DNA of 64,000 nt from Thermococcus sp. 4557 (GTDB taxonomy: Archaea > Methanobacteriota_B > Thermococci > Thermococcales > Thermococcaceae), in NCBI RefSeq assembly GCF_000221185.1, contig NC_015865.1:1550001-1614000 (forward strand). Reading direction: 5' to 3'. Made by a program: the position numbers and the translations under genes. The notes below the pieces were generated by a model. That model did not search any database. It was given only the letters and a program-made list of their open reading frames with translations, and had not been told where the DNA came from. Of the stretch, positions 24,774 to 33,133 are shown piece after piece; the stretch's first letter is position 1; every line of letters begins with the position of its first letter.

Positions 24774-27700
24774 TGCAGCCACCTCCAACCAGCTCGAGGA
24801 GCGAGCGGTAAAATCTGATGAACTCCCCCCGCGACACCTCGACCGTGCTGTACTTGGCCCTCTCGAAGACCTCCGTCAGGGTATCCAGGGGCTCCCAGGG
24901 GTACATCATGTCCGTCAGCGCCGCGGCTATCTCCCTGGGGGTCATTCCCTCGACGTTCAGGCCGGCCCCTCTGGCCCACGGCAGGAAGCACCTCTCGTAG
25001 TAATCGACCACGGCGTCGTCGTAGCGGGGCACTATCCTCACGGTCGCACGTTCGATGAGCTCCCCGCAGCGTGCCTCTATGGTGTGTTCCCCACCTTTCA
25101 TGGTCAGGGTAAAGTCCCTGCCCCGTCCTACAAGCTTTCCATCAACGTAAAGCTCCGCCTTTCCCTCGCACTCGATGCTCAGCTCCACCGTTTCCCCCTC
25201 CCGGAATACGGGAATACCGTTGTTGAAGATAATCTTCAGAACCTTCTCCGCCCTCTTTTTCTCGGGTTCTCTTCTCACGAGACGGTATCTGACTATCAGT
25301 GCGCCGATAACCAGAGCTATGGCGATGTAGGTCCATGGGATTCCCCGTTTTCTGGATATCACTACGTGGAACCTCCCGCTCGCGGGCAGGTAGTAGGATG
25401 AGCCGTCAAAATCAACGACCACAGTTGCGTTGGTTTCCTTCTCCGGCACGGGAACCTCGAGCGTGGCTATTCCAGAGCCGTTGGTCATTACCCGCATCGC
25501 GAAGCCGTCCACGCTGACGTTGAGGTAAACCCCGCTCACCGGATTGTCGGAGGAATCAACGACCCTGAACCTCAGCGCCGCGGTTTTTTCGCCCTCCACC
25601 CTCGGCGTCAGGAGCTCTATTTCCACCGGTGAAAGAACCACCACCGTCGTTCTCCCAAGGGTTCTGGTACCGTGGCGGAATTCCACTGACCTTTCCCCCA
25701 CCGTCTGGAAGGGTTCGATCGTCAGCTCAAAGCTTCCGTTGGTCACGTCTATCGGATAGGTCTTCCCCGGAAACACGTAGGCCTGCAGGGCCGCATCCTC
25801 AATTCCAGCGACCTTTCCGCCGATTCTGATGGGCTCCCCGATTTCTCCGGTTATCCTCTCCGGAACCTTCAGCTCAACCGTCGCCACCGTGACGTTCATG
25901 GCGGACGGGGAGTAATCTGGACTTCCTGGATACCTCACGGTCAGCACGTGACTCTCAATCGTGGGGAGCTGGAGAACCAGGGAGAACCTGCCGTCCGTGA
26001 GGGTGGGGGTCTCCCCGAGGGGCCTTCCATCGAGGTAGTATTCGATGCTGGCATTGGCTATTGGCCCCCCCGCCCCGCTGAGGAGGCTGCCGATGACCGT
26101 GACGTTGCCGGGCCTGGCCAGTATCAGCCCTGGCATCGAGAATCTGGCCAGTCCCCTGACTTCGACCGTGAACGTGGCCCCGGAGGGGAGGTAAGGATAT
26201 CCGAGGGGAGTGAGGTAGTATACGAAGACCTGCTTCGTCCCTGGGGAGAGGTACGCCGGGATTTTAACGGGGAGCGCGAAGGTTCCGTTGGATGCGTTTG
26301 CGTAGCCTATCAGGACGTCCCTTTCCCCGTCGTTTATGAACGCAGCCACACTTCCCCGGCGCGGCCGTTCGCCCGTGGCGCTGCCCTCCACGGTTCCGTT
26401 TATAACGAAAGAATCCCCCGCGGTCACCGCTCCGGGTACCTCAGCTTTGATTTCGGTTCGCTCCACTACGAAAACCGGGAGGTGGATTTTGTATTCGTCC
26501 GCTCCCCGCGTGACGGTGAGGTTCTCGATGTGCCAGCCGTTGGGGTAGTCGTCGGGTGGGATTAGCCTGACGTACATCCGGGTCTCGTTCCGCAGGGTTT
26601 CGATGGAGAACCAGGAATCCACCAGCGGGGATTCCGTTTTGAGGCCCACCTCCCCGGTGCCGGGCACGGTGAGCTCAACGGTAAGCGCATCGTTCTTGCG
26701 CAGGTACGCCGTGACCGGGTCGGGAAGGGCGCTCACGTTTCCCGGGACAGTCACAGGGACGATCCTGGTCAGCGAGTTTCCTTCCCTATCCGTTGCCCTG
26801 ACCATGACCGGATAGTAGCCTGGCTCCTCAAAGGGGCCCACCGTCAGGTTGTATATCCCCGGCTCCCCGATGAGCGCTATCCTCCCGATGGCTGGAACGT
26901 CCACGGCAACGCTCGCGTTTGCCCCGCTCGCGACCCGCTCGAACTTTATCGTAACCGTTCCTGATGAACCGGGCTCCAGGGGCATCAGAACCCCGGGTGC
27001 CTCCAGTTCGAAGGGCAGGTACACGTTCTGATCCGTGGGGTGCAGGGGGTCGAAGACCAGCCAGCCCGCATCCTTGAAGTAAACCTCCGCCCAGAAGTGC
27101 CTGTTCTTTTCGGTCACGACCTGGGTCTGGGGGACTGCATCGATGTAAACCCCCTCGACGAGCCTCGCGGGAAGGCCGTTCAGCCTGGCCAGAACCACGA
27201 AGGCGGAGGCGAAGTCGTAGGAACTCCCTGCCTTTGATTCAAACAGAAACCACGTCAGCCTGTCAGCCCCCTCGGGGGGAGTCACGTTTTCCACGTGCCT
27301 GTAGTTGCTGGCCAGGTACCTGACTATACTGAGCGCTTTCCAGTAGTCAGAGCGTGCTCCCATCGTTATGCTCTCCGCCAGGGTCACCAGCCTGGTGTCG
27401 TTGGGGGCCGAGAGATACACCGTCTGATTTCCCGCGGTGAGGTTGACCAGGTAGGGCATATCAAAGGTGTAACCCACCGCGGAGAATGAGTAGGCTGTCA
27501 CGTTCAGGGAGGTTCTGAAGAGGTTGTACTCGGGAATAGCCTCTGCCCCGGCACCGTCAACGCGGGTCGTGTAGAGGGGGGTGAAGAGGTTCCCGCTGAG
27601 GGGAAGAAACGAGACAACGGTTACCCTGTCCCTCTCGGTGTGGTGGGGGACTTTTATCTCCGGGGGGGCGATGACGTTGCCCGGAATCACTGTGGCGTTT

Positions 27701-27987
27701 CCCGTCGTCCACCTCCCGTCGGTGTAGTCGGTGTACACGTTGAGTCGGAGGTAGTGGGTGTGGGCCGCGCCCGTTACGAGGAGAACGAAGTGATGCGAAG
27801 CCGGAGCCTCGACCGGCGGCCCGGTTTCGTTGGTCTCGTTCCCGGGCGGAAGCTTTGGGGAGAGTATCTCCTCGATGCTCTTGGTTCCGGGCGGGGCTTC
27901 GATGAGGGCTGGTCCAAGCACGACGGAGACAAGGAGGAGGGAGAGCAGTGTTAGCGTGAGAAAGGCGATGTATTTCCGCCTCACCAT
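24766..27987 (-). CDS. Transglutaminase-like membrane protein with Ig-like repeats
   Basis: A 1073-residue exported protein. A signal anchor (8-27) is followed by a transglutaminase/protease-like core near residues 205-315: SSYDFASAFVVLARLNGLPA, then HFWAEVY (His297) and VFDPL (Asp313). The usual nucleophilic cysteine before xxFA is Ser256 here, so classic activity is doubtful. Several beta-sandwich repeats (about 350-890), a membrane segment (PWTYIAIALVIGALIV) and a 150-residue cytoplasmic end resembling DUF4129 follow. It opens the minus-strand MoxR operon, with a strong TATA box 20-30 bp upstream and a near-leaderless start. Confidence 0.87.
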   Translation of the reverse strand: MVRRKYIAFLTLTLLSLLLVSVVLGPALIEAPPGTKSIEEILSPKLPPGNETNETGPPVEAPASHHFVLLVTGAAHTHYLRLNVYTDYTDGRWTTGNATVIPGNVIAPPEIKVPHHTERDRVTVVSFLPLSGNLFTPLYTTRVDGAGAEAIPEYNLFRTSLNVTAYSFSAVGYTFDMPYLVNLTAGNQTVYLSAPNDTRLVTLAESITMGARSDYWKALSIVRYLASNYRHVENVTPPEGADRLTWFLFESKAGSSYDFASAFVVLARLNGLPARLVEGVYIDAVPQTQVVTEKNRHFWAEVYFKDAGWLVFDPLHPTDQNVYLPFELEAPGVLMPLEPGSSGTVTIKFERVASGANASVAVDVPAIGRIALIGEPGIYNLTVGPFEEPGYYPVMVRATDREGNSLTRIVPVTVPGNVSALPDPVTAYLRKNDALTVELTVPGTGEVGLKTESPLVDSWFSIETLRNETRMYVRLIPPDDYPNGWHIENLTVTRGADEYKIHLPVFVVERTEIKAEVPGAVTAGDSFVINGTVEGSATGERPRRGSVAAFINDGERDVLIGYANASNGTFALPVKIPAYLSPGTKQVFVYYLTPLGYPYLPSGATFTVEVRGLARFSMPGLILARPGNVTVIGSLLSGAGGPIANASIEYYLDGRPLGETPTLTDGRFSLVLQLPTIESHVLTVRYPGSPDYSPSAMNVTVATVELKVPERITGEIGEPIRIGGKVAGIEDAALQAYVFPGKTYPIDVTNGSFELTIEPFQTVGERSVEFRHGTRTLGRTTVVVLSPVEIELLTPRVEGEKTAALRFRVVDSSDNPVSGVYLNVSVDGFAMRVMTNGSGIATLEVPVPEKETNATVVVDFDGSSYYLPASGRFHVVISRKRGIPWTYIAIALVIGALIVRYRLVRREPEKKRAEKVLKIIFNNGIPVFREGETVELSIECEGKAELYVDGKLVGRGRDFTLTMKGGEHTIEARCGELIERATVRIVPRYDDAVVDYYERCFLPWARGAGLNVEGMTPREIAAALTDMMYPWEPLDTLTEVFERAKYSTVEVSRGEFIRFYRSLLELVGGGCIV

Positions 27988-28008
27988 GATGTTCCTTACT
28001 TCAACCGC

Positions 28009-28021
28009 GGGTTATATAAGG
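28009..28021 (-). promoter_or_regulatory. TATA box of the six-gene MoxR operon
   Basis: On the minus strand, GCCTTATATAACCC lies 22-34 bp before the ATG at 27987, so transcription should begin within a few bases of the start codon. No other promoter is evident down to 20113 because all six genes overlap or nearly touch. Confidence 0.6.
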
Positions 28022-28101
28022 CTTTGCATTAATGTATTATGTTGGACATCCCTGCCCAAAACCCTTAACTATCGGCGGGTCGTCCTTGGATTGGTGGTGT
28101 T

Positions 28102-28887
28102 ATGGAGTTCGAAAGGAAGCCCCTCATAGGCATGGTTCACCTGAAACCCCTCCCCGGTTCCTACCTCTACGGCAGGAACCTTGACGAGGTTATCCAGGCT
28201 GCCCTACGGGACGCGAGGACGCTGGAAAAAGCGGGTTTTGATGCTATAATGGTCGAGAACTTCGGCGACGTTCCCTTCCCGAAGTACGTGGACAAGACGA
28301 CCGTCGCGGCCTTCACGGCGGTCGCCAAGGCAATCCGCGACGAGGTTGACCTTCCCCTCGGGATAAACGTCCTCCGCAACGATGGAATTGCCGCCTATTC
28401 CATTGCCTACGCGGTGAAGGCGGACTTCATAAGGGTGAACGTGCTGAGCGGTGTGGCTTACACAGACCAGGGCATCATAGAGGGCATCGCCCACGAGCTT
28501 GCTAGGCTCAGAAAGCTCCTCCCGAGCAAAATAAAGGTCTTCGCGGATGTACACGTCAAGCACGCGGTTCACTTCTTCGACTTCGAGGACGCGATAAGGG
28601 ACACCGTCGAGCGCGGCCTTGCCGATGCAATCGTCGTCAGTGGGAGAGCAACAGGAAAGCCCGTCGATGTGGAAAAGCTAGCCCTCGCAAAGAGAATCTC
28701 CCCTGTGCCGGTGGTGGTGGGTTCGGGCACCTCCTACGACAACCTCCCGGAGCTCTGGGAGTATGCCGATGCCTTCATAGTGGGCACGTGGATCAAGCGG
28801 GAAGGAAGGGTCGAGAACGAAGTTTCTCCGGAGCGGGCAAGGAAACTGGCCGATTTGGCGAAGGATCTTCGGTCTGAGAATCACTAG
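28102..28887 (+). CDS. BtpA/SgcQ family protein
   Basis: A 261-residue TIM-barrel protein recognisable from IGMVHLKPLPGS near the N-terminus, GFDAIMVENFGDVPF, ADVHVKHAV and VVSGRATGKPVDVEKL. BtpA was linked to photosystem I assembly in cyanobacteria, which cannot be the role here; SgcQ relatives sit in carbohydrate clusters. The catalytic function is unknown. ATG 28102 follows GGTGGTGTT. It is divergent from the MoxR operon. Confidence 0.88.
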   Translation: MEFERKPLIGMVHLKPLPGSYLYGRNLDEVIQAALRDARTLEKAGFDAIMVENFGDVPFPKYVDKTTVAAFTAVAKAIRDEVDLPLGINVLRNDGIAAYSIAYAVKADFIRVNVLSGVAYTDQGIIEGIAHELARLRKLLPSKIKVFADVHVKHAVHFFDFEDAIRDTVERGLADAIVVSGRATGKPVDVEKLALAKRISPVPVVVGSGTSYDNLPELWEYADAFIVGTWIKREGRVENEVSPERARKLADLAKDLRSENH

Positions 28888-28889
28888 TT

Positions 28890-28920
28890 TGACTTTACTT
28901 TCACTCGAATTTTCTTTTCC
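28890..28920 (+). terminator. Possible T-rich terminator after the BtpA-like gene
   Basis: TTTGACTTTACTTTC followed by ATTTTCTTTTCC directly after the stop codon gives several T runs of the kind archaeal polymerase uses to terminate. Compositional support only. Confidence 0.35.
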
Positions 28921-29017
28921 GAAAGTCTTATTATCCAGGAATGCGTAATTTGTTACAAAGCCAGACCCTGTCCCGCTTTTCTTTTCCGCGAGATGGGTTT
29001 TGCCCGGAAGTGAGCGC

Positions 29018-29143
29018 ATGCCCTCCGAACCCCTCACGGGCTTCAACGTTCTCGGCCCGCTCCTCGGGCTTCTCCTTCTCATTGGGACAGCCCTGCTTCT
29101 CTTCCTGCTCGTGAAGTGGCTTTGGGGACTTGTTCGGAGGTGA
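29018..29143 (+). CDS. 41-residue single-pass membrane peptide
   Basis: ATG 29018 to TGA 29143 encodes MPSEPLTGFNVLGPLLGLLL and onward: a short polar N-terminus, one long Leu-rich membrane helix (about residues 11-33) and a basic end KWLWGLVRR, so the C-terminus is probably cytoplasmic. The upstream GGAAGTGAG is a moderate ribosome site. The next gene's ribosome site (GGAGGTGA) includes this stop codon, which argues for a coupled operon and a real gene. No family known. Confidence 0.6.
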   Translation: MPSEPLTGFNVLGPLLGLLLLIGTALLLFLLVKWLWGLVRR

Positions 29144-29148
29144 ACGTG

Positions 29149-29676
29149 GTGCTTAAGGTAATGGCCATGGTCTTGGGCGTTATGCATCTACTGGCCTTTC
29201 CAGTTTCCGCTCCCCAGTTTCCGGATCGACTGCCATCTGTGACCAAAGAGAAGGCGGAATCATTCGGCCTGATATGCTTCTGGAGCGGTGAGGTGGAGGA
29301 AACCCACTCCTGCCAGTACAAGTTCAATGCGGGATCGAACTGCGCCGACCTCGGGGAAGTTTACGAGAAGAGATACTTCGACGGTACCGGATTCATTTCG
29401 ATCAAGCACACCTACGCGGCCCTGGTGGATGACCACTACTACGCTTACGGCGAGGTCGGGTACCTCAAGGAAACGAACGTCTGTGACCTCGAGGGACTCG
29501 CCCCGGTTCTGCTCGACATGTGTCTGGAGGGTATACCCAACAGCACAGTGAGGGTTTCGGTGAACTCCTTGACCACCGCCCCGGAAAACTCGAATGTTTT
29601 CTCTGAAGACTCTGGGGAGCTCTCGCCCGAGGAGTTCGCGAAGGGGATAAGAGTTGTTGAAATAAGAAAATCGTGA
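29149..29676 (+). CDS. Secreted cysteine-containing protein, unknown
   Basis: About 175 residues with an N-terminal signal peptide (MLKVMAMVLGVMHLLAFPVSA). The mature part has five or six cysteines (LICFWSG, HSCQYKF, SNCADLG, NVCDLEG, DMCLEG) that could pair as disulfides outside the cell, as hyperthermophile surface proteins often do. I chose GTG 29149, five bases after GGAGGTGA; the frame is open upstream but lacks a site. It belongs to the surface-gene run 29018-32383. I do not recognise the family. Confidence 0.7.
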   Translation: MLKVMAMVLGVMHLLAFPVSAPQFPDRLPSVTKEKAESFGLICFWSGEVEETHSCQYKFNAGSNCADLGEVYEKRYFDGTGFISIKHTYAALVDDHYYAYGEVGYLKETNVCDLEGLAPVLLDMCLEGIPNSTVRVSVNSLTTAPENSNVFSEDSGELSPEEFAKGIRVVEIRKS

Positions 29677-29689
29677 GGAGATGTGAAAA

Positions 29690-31387
29690 ATGAAAAAATT
29701 CCCCATCTTTGTTGCCTTTCTCCTTGTTGTGGGCCTCTTTTTGCCCCTTGCTAGCTCTTCCAGCGCCTGGGAGGTCATCTACAACGTTCAGCGGGATAAG
29801 ATGGAGCTCGACGGTGTTTACAACCCCGTATCCTTCATTCCAGGAACCTCCGGGGATTACTACCTTCTCGGAAGCCACGGGGCGGGGCTGGCCGTTCTGG
29901 TGCACCTCTCGCCGATGGGTGAAGTGCTCTGGATGAAGAACTTCAGCCTCAGCCAGAAACTCCCCCTAAACCTTCCCTCCGGGCAGTTCCAAGTCATACA
30001 GGACATCGGCGTGGGGAGGGACGGTATCTACGTCGTTTTGATGACGAACGGCGTCCTCAACGTTTCGGCCCCGAGTGACTGGGTGCGGGGAGACCCGCTG
30101 TTCACGCTGGTCAAGTTCGACTTCTCGGGGAACCCGGTCTGGGCCAGGGCCTTCAAGAACTCCAACGGTGGCTATGGGGGCATCAGGCTTCAACCTACTG
30201 ACGACGGGGCCATCGTGCTGGCTCCGGTTTACGCGCACATGCACCACAAGGATCCGGACGACCCCTACGATACTGACCACATAGCCCCCCGCCTCGACGT
30301 TGGGGCGATAAAGTTCGACTCCTCCGGGAACCTCGAGTGGGTCCACATCTACGGAAGGGAAGGCATCCACGAATACGTTTGGGCCGTGGGTTCCGACGGA
30401 AGTGAAGTCGTGATAGCCTTCTCCTCCGACGGAGGCCCGGACCTCGGGTTCATAGGCATAGACCCCGAGACGGGAAACCTGAGATGGGTCAGGGAGTACA
30501 AGCAGGCCATCGATGGCGGCGAGCTCTGGAAGATGGGCGGATTCAACAGCCTCTCCGGTGGAAGGCCCATGCTCTACAGTGTTCCCGACGGGTGGATCTA
30601 TACCAACGGCCTCCCAGGGAAGTATGACGGGGGGGCCTCGGTCTGGATGAAGCTCGATAAAAAGGGGAACATCCTCTGGAGTGGCTTCTGGAACACTACT
30701 CTCTACAAGGGACAATCTCCTGCGAGCTTTGCCCTCGCAGACGATGGTAACTACGTTCTCTTCGACCCGCTCGTCAAGATGTCCCCCTCCGGTGAGATCC
30801 TCAGGGTCTACTACGACGTTCAGCCCCACGGCCACTACATAGCCCGCGCTGGGGACGGCTTCGCCATCTTCCTCGTCCCGGACAGGCTCCTGAAACTCGG
30901 CCCGAACATGGAGTTCGCCGGCTGCGATGTCCACCATGTTGAGGAGGGAGGAGAGCTGACCCCTTGGGTTCCCAACTTCGTGGAGCTGGGGAAGGATGAT
31001 GTAAAGTTCGTGAAGGCGCCCTTCTACTCGGAGGGTGAGTTTGGGGAGGCTTTCGAGTTCGACGACCTCCCGACCGGGGAATGGTACAGGATCGGAAAGC
31101 CCAGTGTCTGGGTTTACGACCATCCAAGCGAGTACTTCCACGTTAAGGACGTCTGCAACCAGACTGGCTCGTCCGAGGCTACCGGGACCTCGACAGGCCC
31201 CGCCACGTCCTCCAACTCACCAACTGCCACGTCTGAAAGCCCCGGCTTTACGAGCTCAGGATCATCCGGCGGCTCCAGCGGCGGGGAAACGGGCACGGAC
31301 GATGGGTTTTCGGTTGACGTGACCTGCGGGCCCGGGATAATTGCCCTGCTCGTGCTGCTGGTAGTTGCAATAACCAGAAGGAGGTGA
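29690..31387 (+). CDS. CGP-CTERM surface protein with beta-propeller-like repeats
   Basis: A 565-residue exported protein. A signal peptide (1-26) is followed by repeated FDxSGNxxW blades (KFDFSGNPVW, KFDSSGNLEWV, DKKGNILW, SPSGEILR), as in quinoprotein-like propellers. A Ser/Thr/Pro/Gly-rich linker (about 485-540) is likely glycosylated. The end is the CGP-CTERM sorting signal: TCGPG, a hydrophobic helix and RRR. The cysteine probably receives a lipid anchor after processing. ATG 29690 is preceded by GGAGATG. Confidence 0.88.
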   Translation: MKKFPIFVAFLLVVGLFLPLASSSSAWEVIYNVQRDKMELDGVYNPVSFIPGTSGDYYLLGSHGAGLAVLVHLSPMGEVLWMKNFSLSQKLPLNLPSGQFQVIQDIGVGRDGIYVVLMTNGVLNVSAPSDWVRGDPLFTLVKFDFSGNPVWARAFKNSNGGYGGIRLQPTDDGAIVLAPVYAHMHHKDPDDPYDTDHIAPRLDVGAIKFDSSGNLEWVHIYGREGIHEYVWAVGSDGSEVVIAFSSDGGPDLGFIGIDPETGNLRWVREYKQAIDGGELWKMGGFNSLSGGRPMLYSVPDGWIYTNGLPGKYDGGASVWMKLDKKGNILWSGFWNTTLYKGQSPASFALADDGNYVLFDPLVKMSPSGEILRVYYDVQPHGHYIARAGDGFAIFLVPDRLLKLGPNMEFAGCDVHHVEEGGELTPWVPNFVELGKDDVKFVKAPFYSEGEFGEAFEFDDLPTGEWYRIGKPSVWVYDHPSEYFHVKDVCNQTGSSEATGTSTGPATSSNSPTATSESPGFTSSGSSGGSSGGETGTDDGFSVDVTCGPGIIALLVLLVVAITRRR

Positions 31388-31391
31388 TGAT

Positions 31392-31663
31392 GTGGGGCTA
31401 CTCAAGAAGCTCATCGTAGGCCTCGTCCTGCTCGTGCTCATCGGTGCCATAGCGGTCTACGGCATCCAGTACTACTACTCAACGCCTACGACCGGGTTCT
31501 TGTGGGGGGAGACGAGAGCGGCAACGTCCTGACCGAGTCCGAGACGGACAGTTTAATCTACGGCTCCAGCGTGCCGTTCCAGGTGAGGGTGGACTACAAG
31601 GCCCCCGTCGGGGTTGATTCGTACGAGGTTAAAATCGAGATTTACAGACTCGTGGAAAAGTGA
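31392..31663 (+). pseudogene. Small membrane-anchored protein gene, frameshifted
   Basis: GTG 31392 opens a frame with a basic start and one membrane helix (MGLLKKLIVGLVLLVLIGA) up to about IQYYYS. A second frame then continues NAYDRVLVGGDESGNV, GSSVPFQVRVDYKAP and EIYRLVEK to TGA 31663. Joining them needs one added base near 31466-31480, next to the TACTACTACT run, giving about 90 residues: an N-terminal anchor and a small external beta domain. Either the repeat lost a base in sequencing or the gene is decaying. It lies between the CGP-CTERM and lipoprotein genes, in the same direction. Confidence 0.65.
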
Positions 31664-31672
31664 GGTGGAAAA

Positions 31673-32383
31673 ATGAAAAAACTCGTCTTTGCCCTGTTTG
31701 CGGTGGCCCTCTTGGCCATCGCGGCCGGCTGTGAAAACCCGGACACGAACGTGAAAACGGAGAAGACCCTCACGATAAACGAGGTAACGGTGCACTACTC
31801 CGGCGACGTATCCCTCTCGCAGGCCAAAGCGGTCCTGAGCTTCGTGGGGGACAACTTTCAGATAAACGGGGAAACGGACGTTTACGTCTCTAAGAGCGGG
31901 GATTCCTACACGGTCAAGGTGACGACCCCCTACGCCAGTGCAAGCGACATCGACGGGAGAACGGCTTTCTACGTGAAGGTAATGGCGTCGAAAATGTCGC
32001 AGGACGTTTTTAACGGGGCAAAACTTACGCTGAAACTCCTGAACGGCGATGAAAAGGAGGTCTTCTCGGCGGAGAGCAAGTACGCCTACATCGAGTCGAA
32101 CGGCATAACCGTCTGGTACTCCGGCGTTAGTGTAGATGATGCCCAGAAGGTTCTCGACTATGCGGTTTCCTTCGCCGGAAGCGGTCCGTGGGACATCTTC
32201 ATCGACGGGAGCAATCCCTACAGGATAAGCGCCATGAGCTCCTTCGAGAGCGCCGACGAGATTGGAGACGCCGAAAACGCCTACAGGGGGATGGCGTCGG
32301 AACTGTCTCAAGAACTTGGTGGAAACGTGGTCATCTACGTGCTGAACCCCGAGGGGGAAGAGATAGCGTCCTTCAACAGCTGA
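31673..32383 (+). CDS. Lipoprotein with two tandem homologous domains
   Basis: A 236-residue protein with a lipoprotein-type signal (LLAIAAGC, lipid cysteine at residue 20). The mature part contains two copies of one domain. TINEVTVHYSGDVSLSQAKA (about 34-53) recurs as ESNGITVWYSGVSVDDAQKV (about 143-162), each followed by a V-x-F-x-G-D/S segment, a short strand region and a MASxxSQ helix (VMASKMSQD; GMASELSQE). An internal duplication is therefore clear. ATG 31673 follows GAGGTGG. Function unknown; it is the last gene of the surface cluster. Confidence 0.82.
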   Translation: MKKLVFALFAVALLAIAAGCENPDTNVKTEKTLTINEVTVHYSGDVSLSQAKAVLSFVGDNFQINGETDVYVSKSGDSYTVKVTTPYASASDIDGRTAFYVKVMASKMSQDVFNGAKLTLKLLNGDEKEVFSAESKYAYIESNGITVWYSGVSVDDAQKVLDYAVSFAGSGPWDIFIDGSNPYRISAMSSFESADEIGDAENAYRGMASELSQELGGNVVIYVLNPEGEEIASFNS

Positions 32384-32545
32384 AACCTGGGAGATCGAGA
32401 AGCTCTCTTAGGGCTCCTCTCCTTCTATTTTCATTTCCATACTGCTGAATTCCAGGATTATTGCGCTCCATCCTTTCCTCTTCCGTCTCCTGCCACGGTA
32501 GCCGAAGTAGACGCCTCCCTTGTAGTTATATACGCCCGTTGGGCG

Positions 32546-32556
32546 GTGGGTATATA
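32546..32556 (+). promoter_or_regulatory. TATA region before the PH-like gene
   Basis: GGGTATATAAGTG (about 32547-32559) is a strong TATA box, though it stands some 65-70 bp before the start codon, so a leader of about 40 bases is expected. It is flanked upstream by CGCCC-GTT-GGGCG, a short perfect hairpin, and by a second ATATA element. Confidence 0.45.
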
Positions 32557-32624
32557 AGTGATGGCGCCTTAGGTGATTTAGGAGGACGGTTCTTTCGCCC
32601 TTTCTGAGTCTGGAGATGGTTCCT

Positions 32625-33074
32625 ATGGAGAATGTACTTTACATCGTGCCCAACGTGTCTTACAAGAAGGGTTTTCTGAGCTCGGCGGCGGTCAACCTCG
32701 TGATAACGAATGAGAGAGTCATAGCGGCCCACATCACGAAGGAAACGATAGCAAAGGGAAAGGAGGAGGCCAGCGGCATCACCGGCTACCTGGCTGGCGT
32801 CGCCTCCGGCTACAGCGAGAGGTACTACGAGATGGAGCCGAGCGAGATACTGGAGGAGTCGGAGGAGAACTTCGTCATCCCGATGGCTGACATCAGGGAG
32901 GTCAAGCTCAAAACCGGGGACTACGATGGCGGAAAGATGGACGAGCTGGAGATAAAGGGGCGCAAAAACATCAAGTTCAAGGCCAACCCCGGGTCAATGA
33001 GCGTGAAGAAGATCAAGGAGGCCTTCAAAGCGGCCGGCATCAAGGTGAAGGGTGGCGGCTTCTTCAACATCTGA
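32625..33074 (+). CDS. PH-like domain protein
   Basis: A 149-residue soluble protein with the beta-strand then terminal-helix layout of bacterial PH-like proteins: VNLVITNERVIAAHI near the N-terminus matches the LITNRRII strand seen in the PH/SHOCT protein at 20113. A central ENFVIPMADIREVKLK and a C-terminal lysine-rich helix follow. No SHOCT tail. ATG 32625 suits the upstream GGAGATGG; ATG 32616 is an alternative with a poorer site. Function unknown. Confidence 0.78.
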   Translation: MENVLYIVPNVSYKKGFLSSAAVNLVITNERVIAAHITKETIAKGKEEASGITGYLAGVASGYSERYYEMEPSEILEESEENFVIPMADIREVKLKTGDYDGGKMDELEIKGRKNIKFKANPGSMSVKKIKEAFKAAGIKVKGGGFFNI

Positions 33075-33133
33075 GCGGAAAAATTATATTTCCCGCGTCC
33101 GAACACCTCCCATAATTCTCACGGGTGGTGCTC

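Noticed and set aside
29966-31141. Long minus-strand frame opposite the CGP-CTERM gene
   Set aside because: Antiframe of a clear secreted protein gene with signal peptide and sorting signal.
32536-32546. CGCCC-GTT-GGGCG as a terminator hairpin
   Set aside because: Archaeal terminators are T tracts rather than hairpins, and a strong TATA box follows, so a promoter context is more likely.
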